From contig NC_068341.1 of the NCBI RefSeq assembly GCF_014633365.1, positions 25,216,339 to 25,280,338 on the forward strand: a DNA stretch of 64,000 nucleotides, given 5' to 3'. The notes under the pieces were generated by a model. The model did no database searches. It worked only from the letters and a program-made list of their open reading frames with translations, and was not told the origin of the DNA. Shown in pieces: positions 11,797-23,952 of this stretch; the stretch's first letter is position 1, and each line of letters starts with the position of its first letter. The translations under genes were made by a program, and so were the position numbers. This DNA comes from Diospyros lotus. Lineage: Eukaryota > Streptophyta > Magnoliopsida > Ericales > Ebenaceae.

Positions 11797-12193
11797 TCCC
11801 TTTATGGGTTGCCCAAAATTAAAAAGAGTTTTTGGTGTCATTTTTCAAGAGTTGAAAAATGTATTTCCGTTCACTCTTCCCGTTTCTTTTGACATCAATA
11901 CGAAACGAGGGTGTTCTTTTTTCGTCCATACATAAGCCGCGCAAAGGAGAAGGGGTTAGCACTCCTATTCTGCTCTCCTTGCCAACGGACGCATGCCGCG
12001 TATCATGAGTTAGAGGTCGGATGCTTGGACAGCTCGAATCCGTGAACGACTCGATAATCTAAAGGTTAGATTTATTTATTTGTATGTGAATGATTTGATT
12101 TCGACTTTGATCCAATCGTCGGGATTAGGGTAAGTTCACAAATTTTGAACTACGCTGTTTGTCCCGTAGCGATCTTGCTTTACTTTTAGGATC

Positions 12194-13090
12194 GTCTTTG
12201 CTGGCATTAAGGATCATTTACACAACATCTTGAACTTTCTTGGCAGCAGTTTTACTAATATATCTTTAGTGAATGGGGACTTCTTTCTTTGCTATTCCTC
12301 GGTGGTTGGACCTAATTTCTTTTGTTCAAGCACTTCTTTTACCACCCTCTTAATATTATCCCACATACTTATTGCAATGTGATTATCTGTTCCTCTATTC
12401 CTTAGCGTTAAACCCCTAGTAAGGCTTTGCCTTTTTTCAGTTGGTGTACTTGCCACAATTTCCTAACATCTTCTCATTCGTGGGCTCTCTCTATCTCCTT
12501 GATAATTTTACTCTCACTCTTGATTTTTCCATAGAGAGGCATTAGCTCCTCGTGGTTAGAGTTTAGGATGATTTTCTCAACGAGAAGACCAAGAGTGGGA
12601 GTCAGGCGTAGCTTCTCGATAAGAACTAATTTCCTCATCCCTTTGTTGAGTTTTCCTTGGTGGTACAGCTTTTGGTATAAATTTCCTCAGCGTTTCAAGT
12701 AATTTTGTACTAGGGACCATACTTTGAAGTATCCCCTCCATGTCTCATAAGGCTTACATTTCCTCAATATGCTGATATCACTACACTTCATAGTCTACCC
12801 ATGGGACAATAACAGGAGCTTATTGCAAAGAGCCAAGCTGATCATGGAGTTCATGCTAATTCACTTGGTACTAGAAATCCAGTGGAGGTGGCTAAGTCCC
12901 CATTTGTTGCTGGGGATTAAAGGGAGTTGACTAAAGACTCCCTTATTGTTGAGAGTCGGGTGGAGGCAAGTGCATTTCTGTTGGGAGCTATGAGTCTGGC
13001 AAAGGAGGGTAAATTTCAACACCTTGAGAGAGAGTTCATCTATTGCCTTTAGTGTTTGCCATTGACTACAATTTAACTTTTTATTGCGTA
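12194..13090 (-). pseudogene. Tat element 5' leader and gag N-terminal region, decayed
   Basis: This is the stretch between the primer site (13091-13112) and the gag fragment. On the minus strand it leads into the gag frame at its left edge, but most of it has stops in all frames. A 114-codon chance frame (12861-13205) runs into the LTR and shows no known motif. Confidence 0.5.
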
Positions 13091-13111
13091 TTTCCCACAG
13101 ACGACACCAAT
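13091..13111 (-). other. Primer-binding region of the Tat element
   Basis: The minus strand reads ATTGGTGTCGTCTGTGGGAA next to an LTR end in ACAACA. This matches the familiar Tat/Ogre junction (LTR end, then TTGGCGCCGTCTGTGGGAA) with two substitutions. It fixes the element as minus-strand and the 5' LTR as starting at 13112 and running right. Confidence 0.8.
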
Positions 13112-14178
13112 TGTTGTTACCAATATACAACAATAGATTTGTGAGGTGAAAAAAAAAATAATCTTGACTTTCTTTAGCAAGGATGATTAGGGGACCTTGA
13201 GGCAAATGATCAGGAGGCCAAAAATAATCAGGTGGCCTTGAGAGATGGTGACTTGCTGATACTGATGAGCGGTTACTTACTGATGAATGAGAAGACTAAA
13301 ATAACTGAGAGACCTCAAATAACCGAGTGGCCTACCAAGAATCGAGTGGCCTCCAAGAACTGAGTGGCCTACCAAAATGAACAAATGGTGAGAGGGGTGG
13401 GAGACTGTTCCTGCACAAACTCTCTGATGCTTAAGTTGGTCTTTGAGTGCTTGAGTGCAAAAATAAGGTTGAGTATCAAAGTGAGCATATTTGAATAAGG
13501 AGGCAGGTCTCCTATTTATTGAGTAGTATGGAGTAATACTAATTAATCTGAGATTATGATTCTTTGTAGATAACGCTTATCTTGATTATTCCCAGTCTAA
13601 CTGTGACTAAGATTGTTATGGATGACATCTATCTCTTATAGAAGATGTTTATCGTGAAATTTCTCATGGAGGGTGTTTATTTCAATTGTTCCAAAGTCCT
13701 TTTAGAATTAGAATTCTTTATAGACAATTGACTATTTTCTTGGAATATTCACATAGAGGAACACCCCAGGAGGGTCTGTTAGCTTTGAAGAAGGCTCCAG
13801 GGGGTTGAAGAACATTTATGGCTAATAGAATACAATAAGAACCAAGAGATCTCTTGGCCATAACCGAGAGGCCTCTTGGTTACAACTGAGTAGCCACCAT
13901 TTGATGCTTTTCAATTGCCTTTACTCACGTGCCTCCTGCTTCCTCCAATTTAATTCAATCTCAAATTCTTCAATTACTGCTTAAAACTCCACAAATTATT
14001 TAATTGATTCCAAGCCTCAATTTCCAAGCTTCATGCTCCACCAATTGTTTAATTGATTTAATCTTCCAATTGCCAAGCTTCATATTTCCAAAGCTTGAAT
14101 TGATTATGAATTACACATTAATTGTTGTTGGTCGAGTGGGTATTTTTGGACCGAAAGGCCTCTCGATTGCAACCAAGT
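13112..14178 (-). mobile_element. 5' LTR of the Tat element, first part
   Basis: This LTR begins next to the primer site and is split at 14178 by a solo LTR. The minus strand carries a TATA-like CTCAATAAATAGGAG near 13506-13520. The repeated phrase CCGAGTGGCCTC occurs around 13310-13370 and 13840-13890 in several variants. The remaining part resumes at 17029. Confidence 0.72.
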
Positions 14179-17028
14179 TATAGTAGCCCACTCCCGGATT
14201 ATCTCGCTAGCATAGAAAAATTAAAGAAAAGAGGTTTCACAAAAATGATATAGAACATAAACTCAAGTAAAGCACCTTTTTTTTTTTTTTTTTTTTTTTC
14301 TGGCTCACTGAACATTAGGAGCGAAAATAATATATTCGCAAAAACAATATGACTTAACATAATTCTTTGGGCTCAATGGCCATATAATTCAAAATAAAAG
14401 GGCAATATTAACATTTACAAAATAAAACCTCACTTCACAAGCCCTTACACAAAGCACTCCCCACGAACCTTTTGGTTGGGATGTTTCTGTACACCACTAA
14501 CCCTAGGCTCTATCCCCACTTGACTCGCCCTCTGTTACTACCTTTCCCTTACCTGGAATGATGTGAGAAAGCAAGGTGAGCCACAAGGCTCAGTAAATAT
14601 ATATATATAGCAATTGAAAGTATAGAATCAAGGTGTGGATAGACTGAATAGAGTACACCCGACTCCCCAAATACATATAAGAGTCACATTATGAATTTCC
14701 CTTTATTGTTATCATTTTCATGCCATATTCATTATGCATTTTATGCATCACTTCAATTCTCATGCATATACATATAGTGATGGGAGTTATATACACCACA
14801 ATGGCTCACTAGGCCTTCACAATTATACACAATAAGAAAAATTAATTAGCCATCAATGTGCCTTGAGTATCACCTATTGGGCTTATGGCCACCTTAACTT
14901 GTGTTAGATGCTCTTTAGGATATTCTTTCTCACCCATGGAACTTAGCTGTCATGCACAAATATTAGGTGCGTAAATCAATGTAATCATGCATCACATATA
15001 CAAATCCCAATTTCATGTCAATCCTCAATGATTAAGAAAAATCCCACATCATGCTTATTATGCACAATTACATAAATTAAAGTGTGCATTATCTAATGAT
15101 CACGTGGTAAATTTCAATACATTTATGTACTCATTCACACTTATAAAATGCCCAACCTATATTCACAATATATTTTTACCCTAACAACAATTGCAAGAAA
15201 CCAAAATTTATACATGCAAAAAACACCAAATCTTACATGACCCTAAACCCTAATCAAGAAATACATTATTGCTTAAGAAGTTTAGGGTGAATCGAAACCC
15301 TATTGAGGATTTCAGATAAAATACATCAAATAGGTATGTAAAATCAGCAAGGTTAACATCATCTCAATCATAGAAGGAGTATCCAACACAAAAAAGATTA
15401 ACTAAGCAAAATTTTAGAAACTTTTTAAATCTCAAAGGGTAACTTCAAAGGCCTGTTTTGGGCTCATTTCTCAGTCAAATTTCATGAAAAATATGTCAAA
15501 TCGAAGTCTCAGATCTCTAGTTTCTGAAACAATAACCAGATTCAGAATCAAAAATAATCACAAGGTGATATCCCATAAAAACTGAAATAAGGCTAAACTA
15601 CTATAGTAAAATTACAGAATTCTAGGCAAAATTCAACAAAGTTGTTATGGGCCCAAATCATAACCAAAAAATTCAAATCATATACCGAATGGAAGCATAT
15701 GATGTCTAGTTTATAGATCAAGAAACAAATTATAAATTGGATATAACCACAGAGAGTTATGCCTCAAAAACTAAAGCATGATAGATTATACTTCATAGTG
15801 AGTTATGAAATTTTCTAGTATAAATTAACAAAGCTACTGCTGGTACAATTCGAAGCCAAATGATTCAAACCATATATCAAAACAAAGATTATTGAGTCTA
15901 GTTTACATAAAAATAAGTAGATCTTAAATCGAATATAATCACAAAGAGTTATACCCTAAAAACCAAAGCAAAGTCAGATTATTCGAAAACAAATCAGAAA
16001 AATTCAAATTTTATGTAGTGATTCACGGGGCTATTGCAACTAAAATATTAGTTAACAAATTTAATTCTTGTTTCTAAGATTAATATTATGATGTCTAGTT
16101 TTTGGATCAAAAAGTGGATTTTGATTTGGATATAACCACAAGAAGTTATGGCCTAGGAAGTACAACAAGGTTAGATTTAAGAAGCTATTGTAAAAAAAAA
16201 AAAAAAAAAAAATTAGAGAATGGAAGTAAGAACTTGCCTTAGAAGATGAAACCTAACGAAGAACTTGATGAAACTCTTGAAAATCCATTTGCTTGAAGCT
16301 CTAACGAAGGTTAACAATGGAGGAAAAAGAAGAAAAAAGAAGCAAACAAGGAGAAGAAGAAGAAGAAGAATAACTGAGAGTGAACAAGAGAAGGAGGTGG
16401 AATGATGAAGGAAATGGAAAAGAAGAGAAAAGCAAGGAGGCATGGCTCCCTCGCCAACCTCTCTTGCTCCCCACCATCCTCTTCCCCTTTCCCATTTTAC
16501 CCTCCATTCACACACACATAACAACATAATTTAACATCCTTTTGGTCCTCTTGTCTTTCTTTCAAATTTGCCCTTTAGCTTTTTCATATATAACACCTTC
16601 ATTAAACCCATTTTGGTTACTTTACCCTCTCATTTTCATTTAATTAAAACACCACATATTATGCACAGGGTTTAAGCCCAAATCCATTTAGGCCCAATAG
16701 ACTAACCTTTCAACTTGGGCCTCAACTCACTTCATTTCCATTAAAACATAGCACAATAACACATGGGCTTGGGCCCAATTGCCAACCCAATTCAATTTAG
16801 ACCAATTATCTAAATCTTTCATCTATTACTTATATTGGACTTTATATCCCTTGGACCAAACACATTTGGACCCTTAACATTACTTATACTTAATTAGTTT
16901 GCAATTTTACAACACATAAAATACTTCTCACAATATTTCTAACACTTAATTCACAAAATGCTAAAATTTATCACGCAACATAATTATGATTTAAATAATT
17001 ATTCTAGACCCATTAACGGGTTGTTACA
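14179..17028 (-). mobile_element. Solo LTR, Tekay-like Gypsy, TSD CAAGT
   Basis: It is flanked by CAAGT at 14174-14178 and 17029-17033. The right end is canonical (GGGTTGTTACA); the left end begins TATAG where TGTAG is expected, one decayed terminal base. Minus-strand landmarks: TATATA (16587-16592), AAG|GCAAGTTCT near 16236, four degenerate ~190-bp repeats (about 15440-16180), a perfect TGAGCC/GGCTCA stem-loop (14577-14592) and CATTCCAG|GTAAGG at 14553/14552. A T run (14278-14300) and an A run (about 16192-16211) also occur. Confidence 0.9.
15440..16180. repeat. ~190-bp degenerate tandem repeat, four copies, in the LTR
   Basis: The phrase TCTAGTTT recurs at about 15516, 15705, 15897 and 16094. 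Most copies are followed by a GGATATAACCACA-GAGTTAT-like phrase about 40 bases later. Spacing is 189-197 bases. Copies are diverged, so the array is old. Confidence 0.75.
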
Positions 17029-17515
17029 CAAGTGGTGGAATTGATGTTCATTCTTCCAACTCTTTCATTCAAAGAATTCTCTCTTGTGAGGTTCCTCTCC
17101 ATTTCTCCCTGGGGTTGTCGATTTTTTTAGGCCACTCAGCCACAACCGAATGGCCATGTAGCTTTTCCTTCATACTTTGGCCACTTGATGCATTTCTTTG
17201 AAGTCGGATCCGTAACCTCTCGCACCTTGCTTTCCAAAACCGAGTGGCCTCTCGGCTATAACTAATAGGCCTCTCAATTGCAACTAAGTGGCGACCGAGT
17301 CCTTTGTCCTCAACCAGGTTGTTTTTAGCTTTATTTTTTGCTCATAAATGGACCATATTCATGGCTCTTGATCTTCACGACCGAGTGGTGGCCCCTCGAT
17401 CGTTGCCTTGTTTAATTATCCACTTGCTCAACAAGTTGTACTTACATGCTTTCATTCGAAGGATCAATGGGAAATCTTCAATTGATTTATGTTTGTTGTT
17501 TGCAGGGTATATCAA
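17029..17515 (-). mobile_element. 5' LTR of the Tat element, second part
   Basis: CCGAGTGGCC-type motifs continue here (about 17110-17400: AACCGAATGGCC, AACCGAGTGGCCTC, GACCGAGTGGTGG), matching the part at 13112-14178 across the solo LTR. The outer end is uncertain. A plausible minus-strand LTR start TGATATACCCTGC lies at about 17515, but no duplication was found. Confidence 0.55.
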
Positions 17516-18501
17516 ATATATTAATAAGCTAATATAGGGGAATCTTTTTCGTCTTTAACTTTTTTGTGGACGAAAATGAGAAAACACGTTTTTAATATTA
17601 TGAAATAGTCTTGAAATATTTCTGCAACTACAGAAATGACACATTAACCTTTTTTTTATAGTATTTTTTGGCATTTCAGTTCTAGAAACATTTTGAAAAT
17701 GTTGAAACAGCACTCCCGAAACGTTTTCGTACATCATAGCCAGAAATTGAACTAGCGATTTAAAGGTTCTAAAAACTCTACAACGCCGCTAAATCAAAAC
17801 TTTAATAACAAAATTGAAAGGATTACATTCGGCACATTAATGGTAAAAATATAGTTTTCAAGAATTAGCATTAAAATCCTTTAAGTCTGAAAAATAGTTG
17901 AACATATTTATGCTAATTCTAAAAAAGAATATACAAATTAAAATATTTTAAAGCTTGAGAGTTTTTCTTTTTGAGTCCACAAAAAACAAGAACATGTAGG
18001 TTTGCCCCTAAATAAAAAAAAAATATATTAAGAACATGAAAAATGAAACATAAAAACTAAGGGTGCAACAATTATTAAACAACCACTAAATTACTGAAGA
18101 GTATTGCCTTGGCAATGACACCATTAAAAAATTTCTAAAATACCATTAAATATTAATCCATCTGTATTTTTCAAACTACTATTCTAACTTAGCATCAAAT
18201 TTAGAATGAAATATTAGCTCTATTTTAAACCAAAACATAGGCATCTTATTCCAAATATTCATAACAAAGTTACTTTACATCTCTACCTTTAAATAGTCTA
18301 CATATTATTACATAAGAGTCTGCCTATTCTCAAACAAAACTTTTCCAAAATGAGAGTTATGTAGTTTAAAAGTTTAGAAGAACATAAACTTATGATATAA
18401 AAGTAAAGCTATACAAAATGTCTAACTATACTTTATATCCAAAATCTATATTTCTTCATTTGATAATCTTCTTCTTTCCATTGAAATTTTTTATATAACC
18501 G
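17516..18501. other. AT-rich unclassified DNA
   Basis: There is no reading frame with a known motif, no terminal repeat and no tandem array. It may be the original insertion site of the Tat element or a very old element. Confidence 0.4.
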
Positions 18502-19704
18502 TGTAGTAATGGCACCAAAACCCAAGAAGGAGGTGAATTAGATTATTTAAAACAATCTGGCTGAACATGAAAACTTTTTGAAGAATAATGAAAATTTTAA
18601 TACAAATGAGGATGGATAGGGACATAATCAATTTATAGTGATTCAGCCAAATGGCCTAATCCATTCTCTTAACTCCTCACTAAAGAATTTAAAACTTCCA
18701 CTGATACCTCTTACTTGAACCAAGTAGGTCCTCTAGTCCCCAAGACTAGAAATTACACTCCTACTATAATAAATATAGGCCCTCTAGTCCCCAAGACTAG
18801 GAATTACACTCCTCCTATAATAAATGTAAGCCCTCTAACACACTTACTAAGAATTACAACAAATACACAATGAGAGTTTCTAAGAGTTTAACCTCTTAGT
18901 TACAAATTCTCTCAACAATAATAGAAGGCTTGAAGAATTAATACAATGAAAACCAACAAAGCCTTTAAGAAAGAATACAAAATTTGAACAATTGAGCACT
19001 TAAAAGAATTTAACACTTGAAGCTAAAAGAATTTAACACTTGAAGCCTTTGCAATGAATTTCTCTAGCCCCATAAATGTTGCACCAACTAGGTATTTATA
19101 CTTGAGGACCAGAGCTTTGAATTTTCTAGCCATTGGTCGTAGTTGGGGGCATTAAATACGCTTCAAAACTAGTCGTTGGCGATTTCTATGATAAAAATGG
19201 TCGACAAATGCAAGGCATCGGTCGACAGGTTAGTGCATAAATTCAAAAATCGATCGACAGATTCATGAAACCAATCGACAAATGCAAGAAAATCTTTTAA
19301 ACCATTTACAAATCAGCATAATGTCAATCGAAAGTTCATATTAGAACAGTCAACAACTAGAAGCTGAAAATGCAAAGCATTAAAGATGACCATCCTGTCG
19401 GTCGACGGATGCAAGAAGAATGATCGACAGCTTGGTCTTAGATTTTTTAAAACTCTTTGCTCCTATTTTCTCCAATGCTTAAAAAATGATTTGAAGATCA
19501 TCTTAGGAGATATAATTGTGACAAAATACTTTGTTTTTCCAATCTCCAACAGAACTCATTTAAGATAAATTGCTTGAGACTTTACAAACAAGTTTGAAAT
19601 TGATTTTTATTTGAAAAGCATAAACTTGACTTATGATATATAACCATTTGTTTTTCATCATCAAAACCAAACACAAGAGTAAAATATTAATTTTTGCTCC
19701 CACA
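18502..19704 (-). mobile_element. LTR-like block with GTCGACAG cluster, class uncertain
   Basis: On the minus strand it begins TGTGGGAGCAAAAATT, passes TTTGGTTTTGATGATG and ends near ACCTCCTTCTTGGG and GGTGCCATTACTACA. This order also occurs on the plus strand in the LTR at 37720-40571, where the end reads CACCCAATTCACCCCTCT. TG...CA ends can be drawn, but the flanks (AACCG and TCTAC) do not match, so borders are approximate and it may be truncated. Confidence 0.5.
19140..19430. repeat. GGTCGACAG motif cluster
   Basis: About eight copies of ATCGGTCGACAGATGCAAG or shortened variants (CGATCGACAG, CAATCGACAAATGC, GTCAATCGAAAG) occur within about 290 bases. TCGA is nearly always kept. Confidence 0.7.
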
Positions 19705-20234
19705 TCTACATATATATAATTCATTTTTGGGGTAAGCTATACATTTATCAAGAATTACATAAATATTTTGATCTATATTGCATTTTACATTAAAACATTC
19801 ACATATAACATACATTTTTCAAAGAATACATAACATACATATATATATAACCATTATCAACATTTTTCACTAGGTATCAAAAATAACATTCACATAGTTA
19901 AATCATCTCATCAAACAATGCAAGAAAAACTTGCTTATACCCCATATCTTGATAATGTGTTTGGAGAAGATTTTTTTTTCTCCTAAGCTTTTTCCTTTTT
20001 CTTTAGCCAAGATTTCCTCTTCTTTTCAAATATTTTTCATTCTCTATTCAAACCCCACCCCTTGCACTTCCATTTTTCACTTTCTAAGGGTGGAAGACCA
20101 CTCTTCCTTCTCCTGTTCTAAAGTCCCTAAACTTGACCCCAAATCTTACCTTTGGATGATTCTTTCTCCTTTCATCTCTTTCGTCCTCCATCACCTCCCC
20201 TCTCTCTACATCTGCTATAATTGTGACCTGCAAT
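19705..20234 (-). repeat. Probable Gypsy LTR fragment
   Basis: A minus-strand AAGCAAGTTTTTCTTGC phrase near 19920-19940 sits where the better LTRs have AGGCAAGTTCT. Downstream there are runs like those in LTR U5 regions. No terminus or duplication is visible. A 107-codon frame here (19931-20254) has no family signature and is taken as chance. Confidence 0.4.
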
Positions 20235-20490
20235 TCAAATTTTACTATGATTAGAATTTCAAATTTAACTGTGACGAGGACATCCAATTTGATTGTGATT
20301 GAAACTTAATCCACAATTGAAGATTTATTTTTGTGTCTCATCAAGATTTATCTTAATGGCTCATTTTCTAATTAAGATATAGATTTATACAAGTTAATCC
20401 CTTTTTGTATACATATATAGATTTATACAAGATATAGATTCCTAATTACTATTGTAGCAACAATATTATCACTATTGTTGTAGCAATATA
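20235..20490 (+). repeat. Copia LTR fragment
   Basis: Text such as TCAAGATTTATCTTAATGG, AGATTTATACAAGTTAATC and TTGTAGCAACAATATTATC closely parallels 41310-41530, and the last phrase also parallels the sequence near 37125. The fragment stops where LINE-like sequence begins. Confidence 0.6.
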
Positions 20491-21389
20491 CATATATATT
20501 TTTTGTAGATAAGAAATTCATAGAACCAAGAAAACACTGCAAAAACGCTTGCAACATAAAGCTGGGGCATACCCTGGACGATATAACACTCAATGACGAA
20601 AAGCAAACATACACAAGGAGCAACTAACAACTAAATTACAAGCCTTTAAACAAAGAAGGCTAAAACAAAGAACAATGAAAGACAATTGAAGATACAACTG
20701 ACAAAGGATAGCTACAACATGCACCTCAGCAAAGAGATGGGCCAAGGAGCAAAGAAAGCCATGGAATTCAAGAACTTCCCTAAGCATTTGATTGGTACAT
20801 TCACACAAGGAAATGAAGCAGGTGCCAACTATCACCCTTTGCTACTCCCCAATTAATGACATATGGTGCAAGGCAAACTCATAATCCAAGCCACTAGGAA
20901 GCCCGAATAGCGAAGTAGGGAACTAGCATTCCAAGAGAATTATCTTTTCATAAAACCTTCATTCACATAAGATAAGCACCATTCCATATGAAGGCTGAAG
21001 CAGGGGCTCTATCAACTCCAAGGTACTAAGTAGGATAACTTAGTAGAGCAAGGCAAACTACTCAGCCAGAACCCTCCAGAAGAGCCGTAGAACACGGCTT
21101 TGAAGGGAAAAAGAAAAGGGAGGGGAAAAGAGGGAAAGGAGAAAAAACCAGCCTTACCCAGACTACACATGAAACCTAGGGCACAAATCAGGAATAGGAA
21201 AGAACAACTAGGACACTGCTCGAATTGGAATCCTAGAATCCCTTGTAGAAAGAAAACGCTAACATGCCAAACGATTAGCAGCATCTGATAAACAAAACGG
21301 AAAACAAATTGTAATACAACAAAAGGGAAACACTAAACTAAACAATGAGGGAGGTGCCAAAACTGAACAATAGCCAAATCTTATAGAGA
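20491..21389 (-). mobile_element. LINE 3' untranslated region
   Basis: This sequence is downstream (leftward) of the LINE ORF2 end. It has short chance frames on both strands and no motif. A six-T run near 20499-20504 may be what is left of the poly(A) tail, but no target duplication is visible because the other end is lost. Confidence 0.5.
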
Positions 21390-22700
21390 TTGAGGGAATC
21401 ACATAGAAGAAAAACGAGTCCAAACGATAGTTTGGATCTTATATGCAAGCTGAGAAGGAGTGTGCTTACTATCATGAAAACAATGATTATTGCCCTTTCT
21501 CCACAAAAAGTAAATTATTGCTTGAAGAGTGAGCTGAAAGGCTGCCGTCCAAGGAGATTTCCCATGCCATCGATGCACAGCCCAAAATACACCTCGAGAC
21601 TAGTTGTGCTAGGGCTAGGCAAACTTCACCTAAAGGTGCAAAGACAAGAAAACCTACCAAGAATATGAACAAGAAAAAAATAAATGGCTATGACAGTCTT
21701 ACTTGCAAAGATAACACCGATTAGGAAAAGCCAAATATAAATTCAACTGATCAAGGGTGGAGAATCGTTCATGAATAGCCAGCCAAAAAATAAAAGCATA
21801 GGAAGGAATGCCAAAGTTATGCCAAACCAGACGAAACTAAGAGATCGTGGCATGTCCAACTTGCAAATCCTATATAGAAAAATGCATAATGAAAGAACCA
21901 TCTAAAGCTGGAATCCACCATGGGAGGTCAAGGTGAGAAAACTAGGGAAGGACAGGCATGGAAGTAATAATAGATTGTAACTCATGAAAAGAAGATGACA
22001 TAGGCTAGTACCAGGAACCATGCTCAATAATGAAGGCCACATGAGTAGTAAAAGAGAGACCCACTTGACAAGGGAGGAGACTAGAGAATTGATTAACTAA
22101 TACTCCCAAGGGATGCCATCTGTTGTGCCAAAGGAAAACCCGATGGCCATTACCAATCCTCCACCCAAAGAAATTACGAATAACACCACGAAGTTGAAGA
22201 AGTTTGTGCCAATACTAGGAGCAAGAATAATGGATAGTGAGGAGCCACAACATCAATCTTGCACCCAATAAGAGTGGAGTCCACTGAATCTAGAGAGATT
22301 TTGGAGAAGCCTACAGTAAACGCCAAATAAGTTTAAAGACCAAGGTCTAATTCCAAAGAAATAGGGGTCACAAAACCAACCTACCCTGATCATTAGGACA
22401 TCAGATATCTTATCAAGCTACTTTAGCCTCATTCGGGGACAGATCAAGACCACTCCATAAGAAGGAGTGAATAATTTGCTCTAACTCCCAAAGCACTTTC
22501 TTGGGCAAGATAAACATAATGGTCCAGTAAACGTGAATGGTCGAAAGCATAAACTGAACCAATTGGAAATGACCCACAAAAGAAACAGCTAGTCACACCA
22601 CCTACCCACACAAGAGCACACATGATCCAAAATAGGACAACAATCACTATAAGAGAGCTTCTTAAGGATCAAAGGGACACCCAAATAACGAATAAGCAAG
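21390..22700 (-). pseudogene. LINE-1-type ORF2, C-terminal part with zf-RVT domain
   Basis: On the minus strand, plant LINE RT blocks appear in order. IRYLGVPLILKKLSYSDC is near 22680. GRLQLVQFMLSTIHVYW and FILPKKVLWELEQIIHSFLWSG are near 22440-22570. LIWRLL follows, then GNGHRVFLWHNRWHPLG near 22110-22160. The zf-RVT region then shows PSYAFIFWLAIHERFSTLDQL, a CYLCK/HLFFSCSYS pair and a tail AIIYFLWRKGNNHCF. ORF2 encodes the endonuclease and RT for target-primed copying; only the portion after the catalytic RT core is left. Many stops and frame changes are present. Confidence 0.82.
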
Positions 22701-22931
22701 GTACCTAAGAAAAAACTAGATACACAATTGAAAGCCACCTCTCACTCCGGATGGTTTTGCTCAACAGTAAATCCCCAATACCAATGTACAAAATAACTCA
22801 GTCACCTCCAATCAAAGGACCAAATACACAATCAAAAGCGAGTAACAAATCATTAATCATCTCAGCCATGTGATTTGTTACATGCATCACATTCAGTAAA
22901 TGTTTAACTAACATCTAACCACATGTTTATT
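22701..22931. other. Diverged LINE RT tail and start of an interrupted Copia-like fragment
   Basis: The LINE becomes unreadable rightward of about 22740. The text near 22840-22931 may join, across later insertions, with 33797-33820 and 36363-36675 as one Copia LTR fragment. This join is inferred only from the nested duplications. Confidence 0.35.
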
Positions 22932-23952
22932 ATCTATGTAACCCCCTCTCCTAGAATTGCCCGAGAAGAGGTGCTATAGGAAATAAAAATAAAACTAACT
23001 GGTAAATTGAAATCTGATACCATATTGAATATCTCAATCAACTGAAATACAACTCTGAGTCAACATAAACTATAAACCATAAACTCTGTCTAAGGGGAAT
23101 TCCCCCAACTAAAATATAAACTAATACTAAACTGACAAACATTATAAAACTAACAACTCTCAGACATCTTTGGTCTTGAGCGGCTCCATGTACACACACT
23201 ACTGACCACTGCTGCTAGGCCCCACATCTGGTACTCCCCCCTGCTAGGACTTAGAATGGTGAAGAGTACAAGGCGAACTACAAAGCTCAACAAGTAATAA
23301 GCTGGAAAGAATAACTGAAGCTGAATCAAAGAATATTGATACTGATAAATAACTCACTGAACTTATACTGAGTATAACTACTGTCTGTTTGCATTCATAA
23401 AAATGTAATGCACATAAACTGTAAACTAAATGCAAATATGCAACTTTAGCTCATAGGCCCACATAATCTGATAAAACATACCTGACTGTTCTGAATCGTA
23501 TAAACAGAAAAATTGTAAGCACATAGTGTAGGCAATATGCCCCTAGCCCCCTAGTCTCCACCAGGCGGGCAACTCATAAACTAAGCTGAAACTGAAACTG
23601 GTGGGATCCCCGCGGATAAGCCACCTGGCGCGCATAATGCAATACTATACTCATATACATGCTGGCACACGATATGCAGTGCTCCATATAAAGTCATGCT
23701 AAATGCTCATACCACAATATATGCACATAGTCTCACAGAATAATGCTGATCATGTCATAATAAAATAATGCTGAACATGATATGATCTTCATCTATATAT
23801 TGGATTACAAAGATTCTATGAATTATGATTTATGGTATGGGCATGATTAACTTGTTATATTCTGGCATATAAACTCATTACTAGACGTTATTGAATAATT
23901 TAACTTAATTAAAACTTGAATTAAACTATTCTGGAAGTTCAATTAAATTTCT

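Larger units (their letters stand above)
10223..12188 (+). mobile_element. Solo LTR, Copia (Angela/Tork-like), TSD GGATC
   Basis: It starts TGTTAGTGTAGGTGCTC and ends CTTGCTTTACTTTTA, flanked by GGATC at 10218-10222 and 12189-12193. The gag frame around it reads through when it is removed, which supports these borders. The last base pair is TA instead of the usual CA, consistent with a C-to-T change. A TATA box TATAAATA lies at 11789-11796 and a five-copy 44-bp repeat at 11441-11655. The start resembles Angela-type Copia LTRs. The length of 1966 bases fits a complete LTR. Confidence 0.85.

Noticed and set aside
13091..13111. Primer-binding region read as a conserved host exon
   Set aside because: The phrase matches the known Tat/Ogre LTR-leader junction and is explained by the element.
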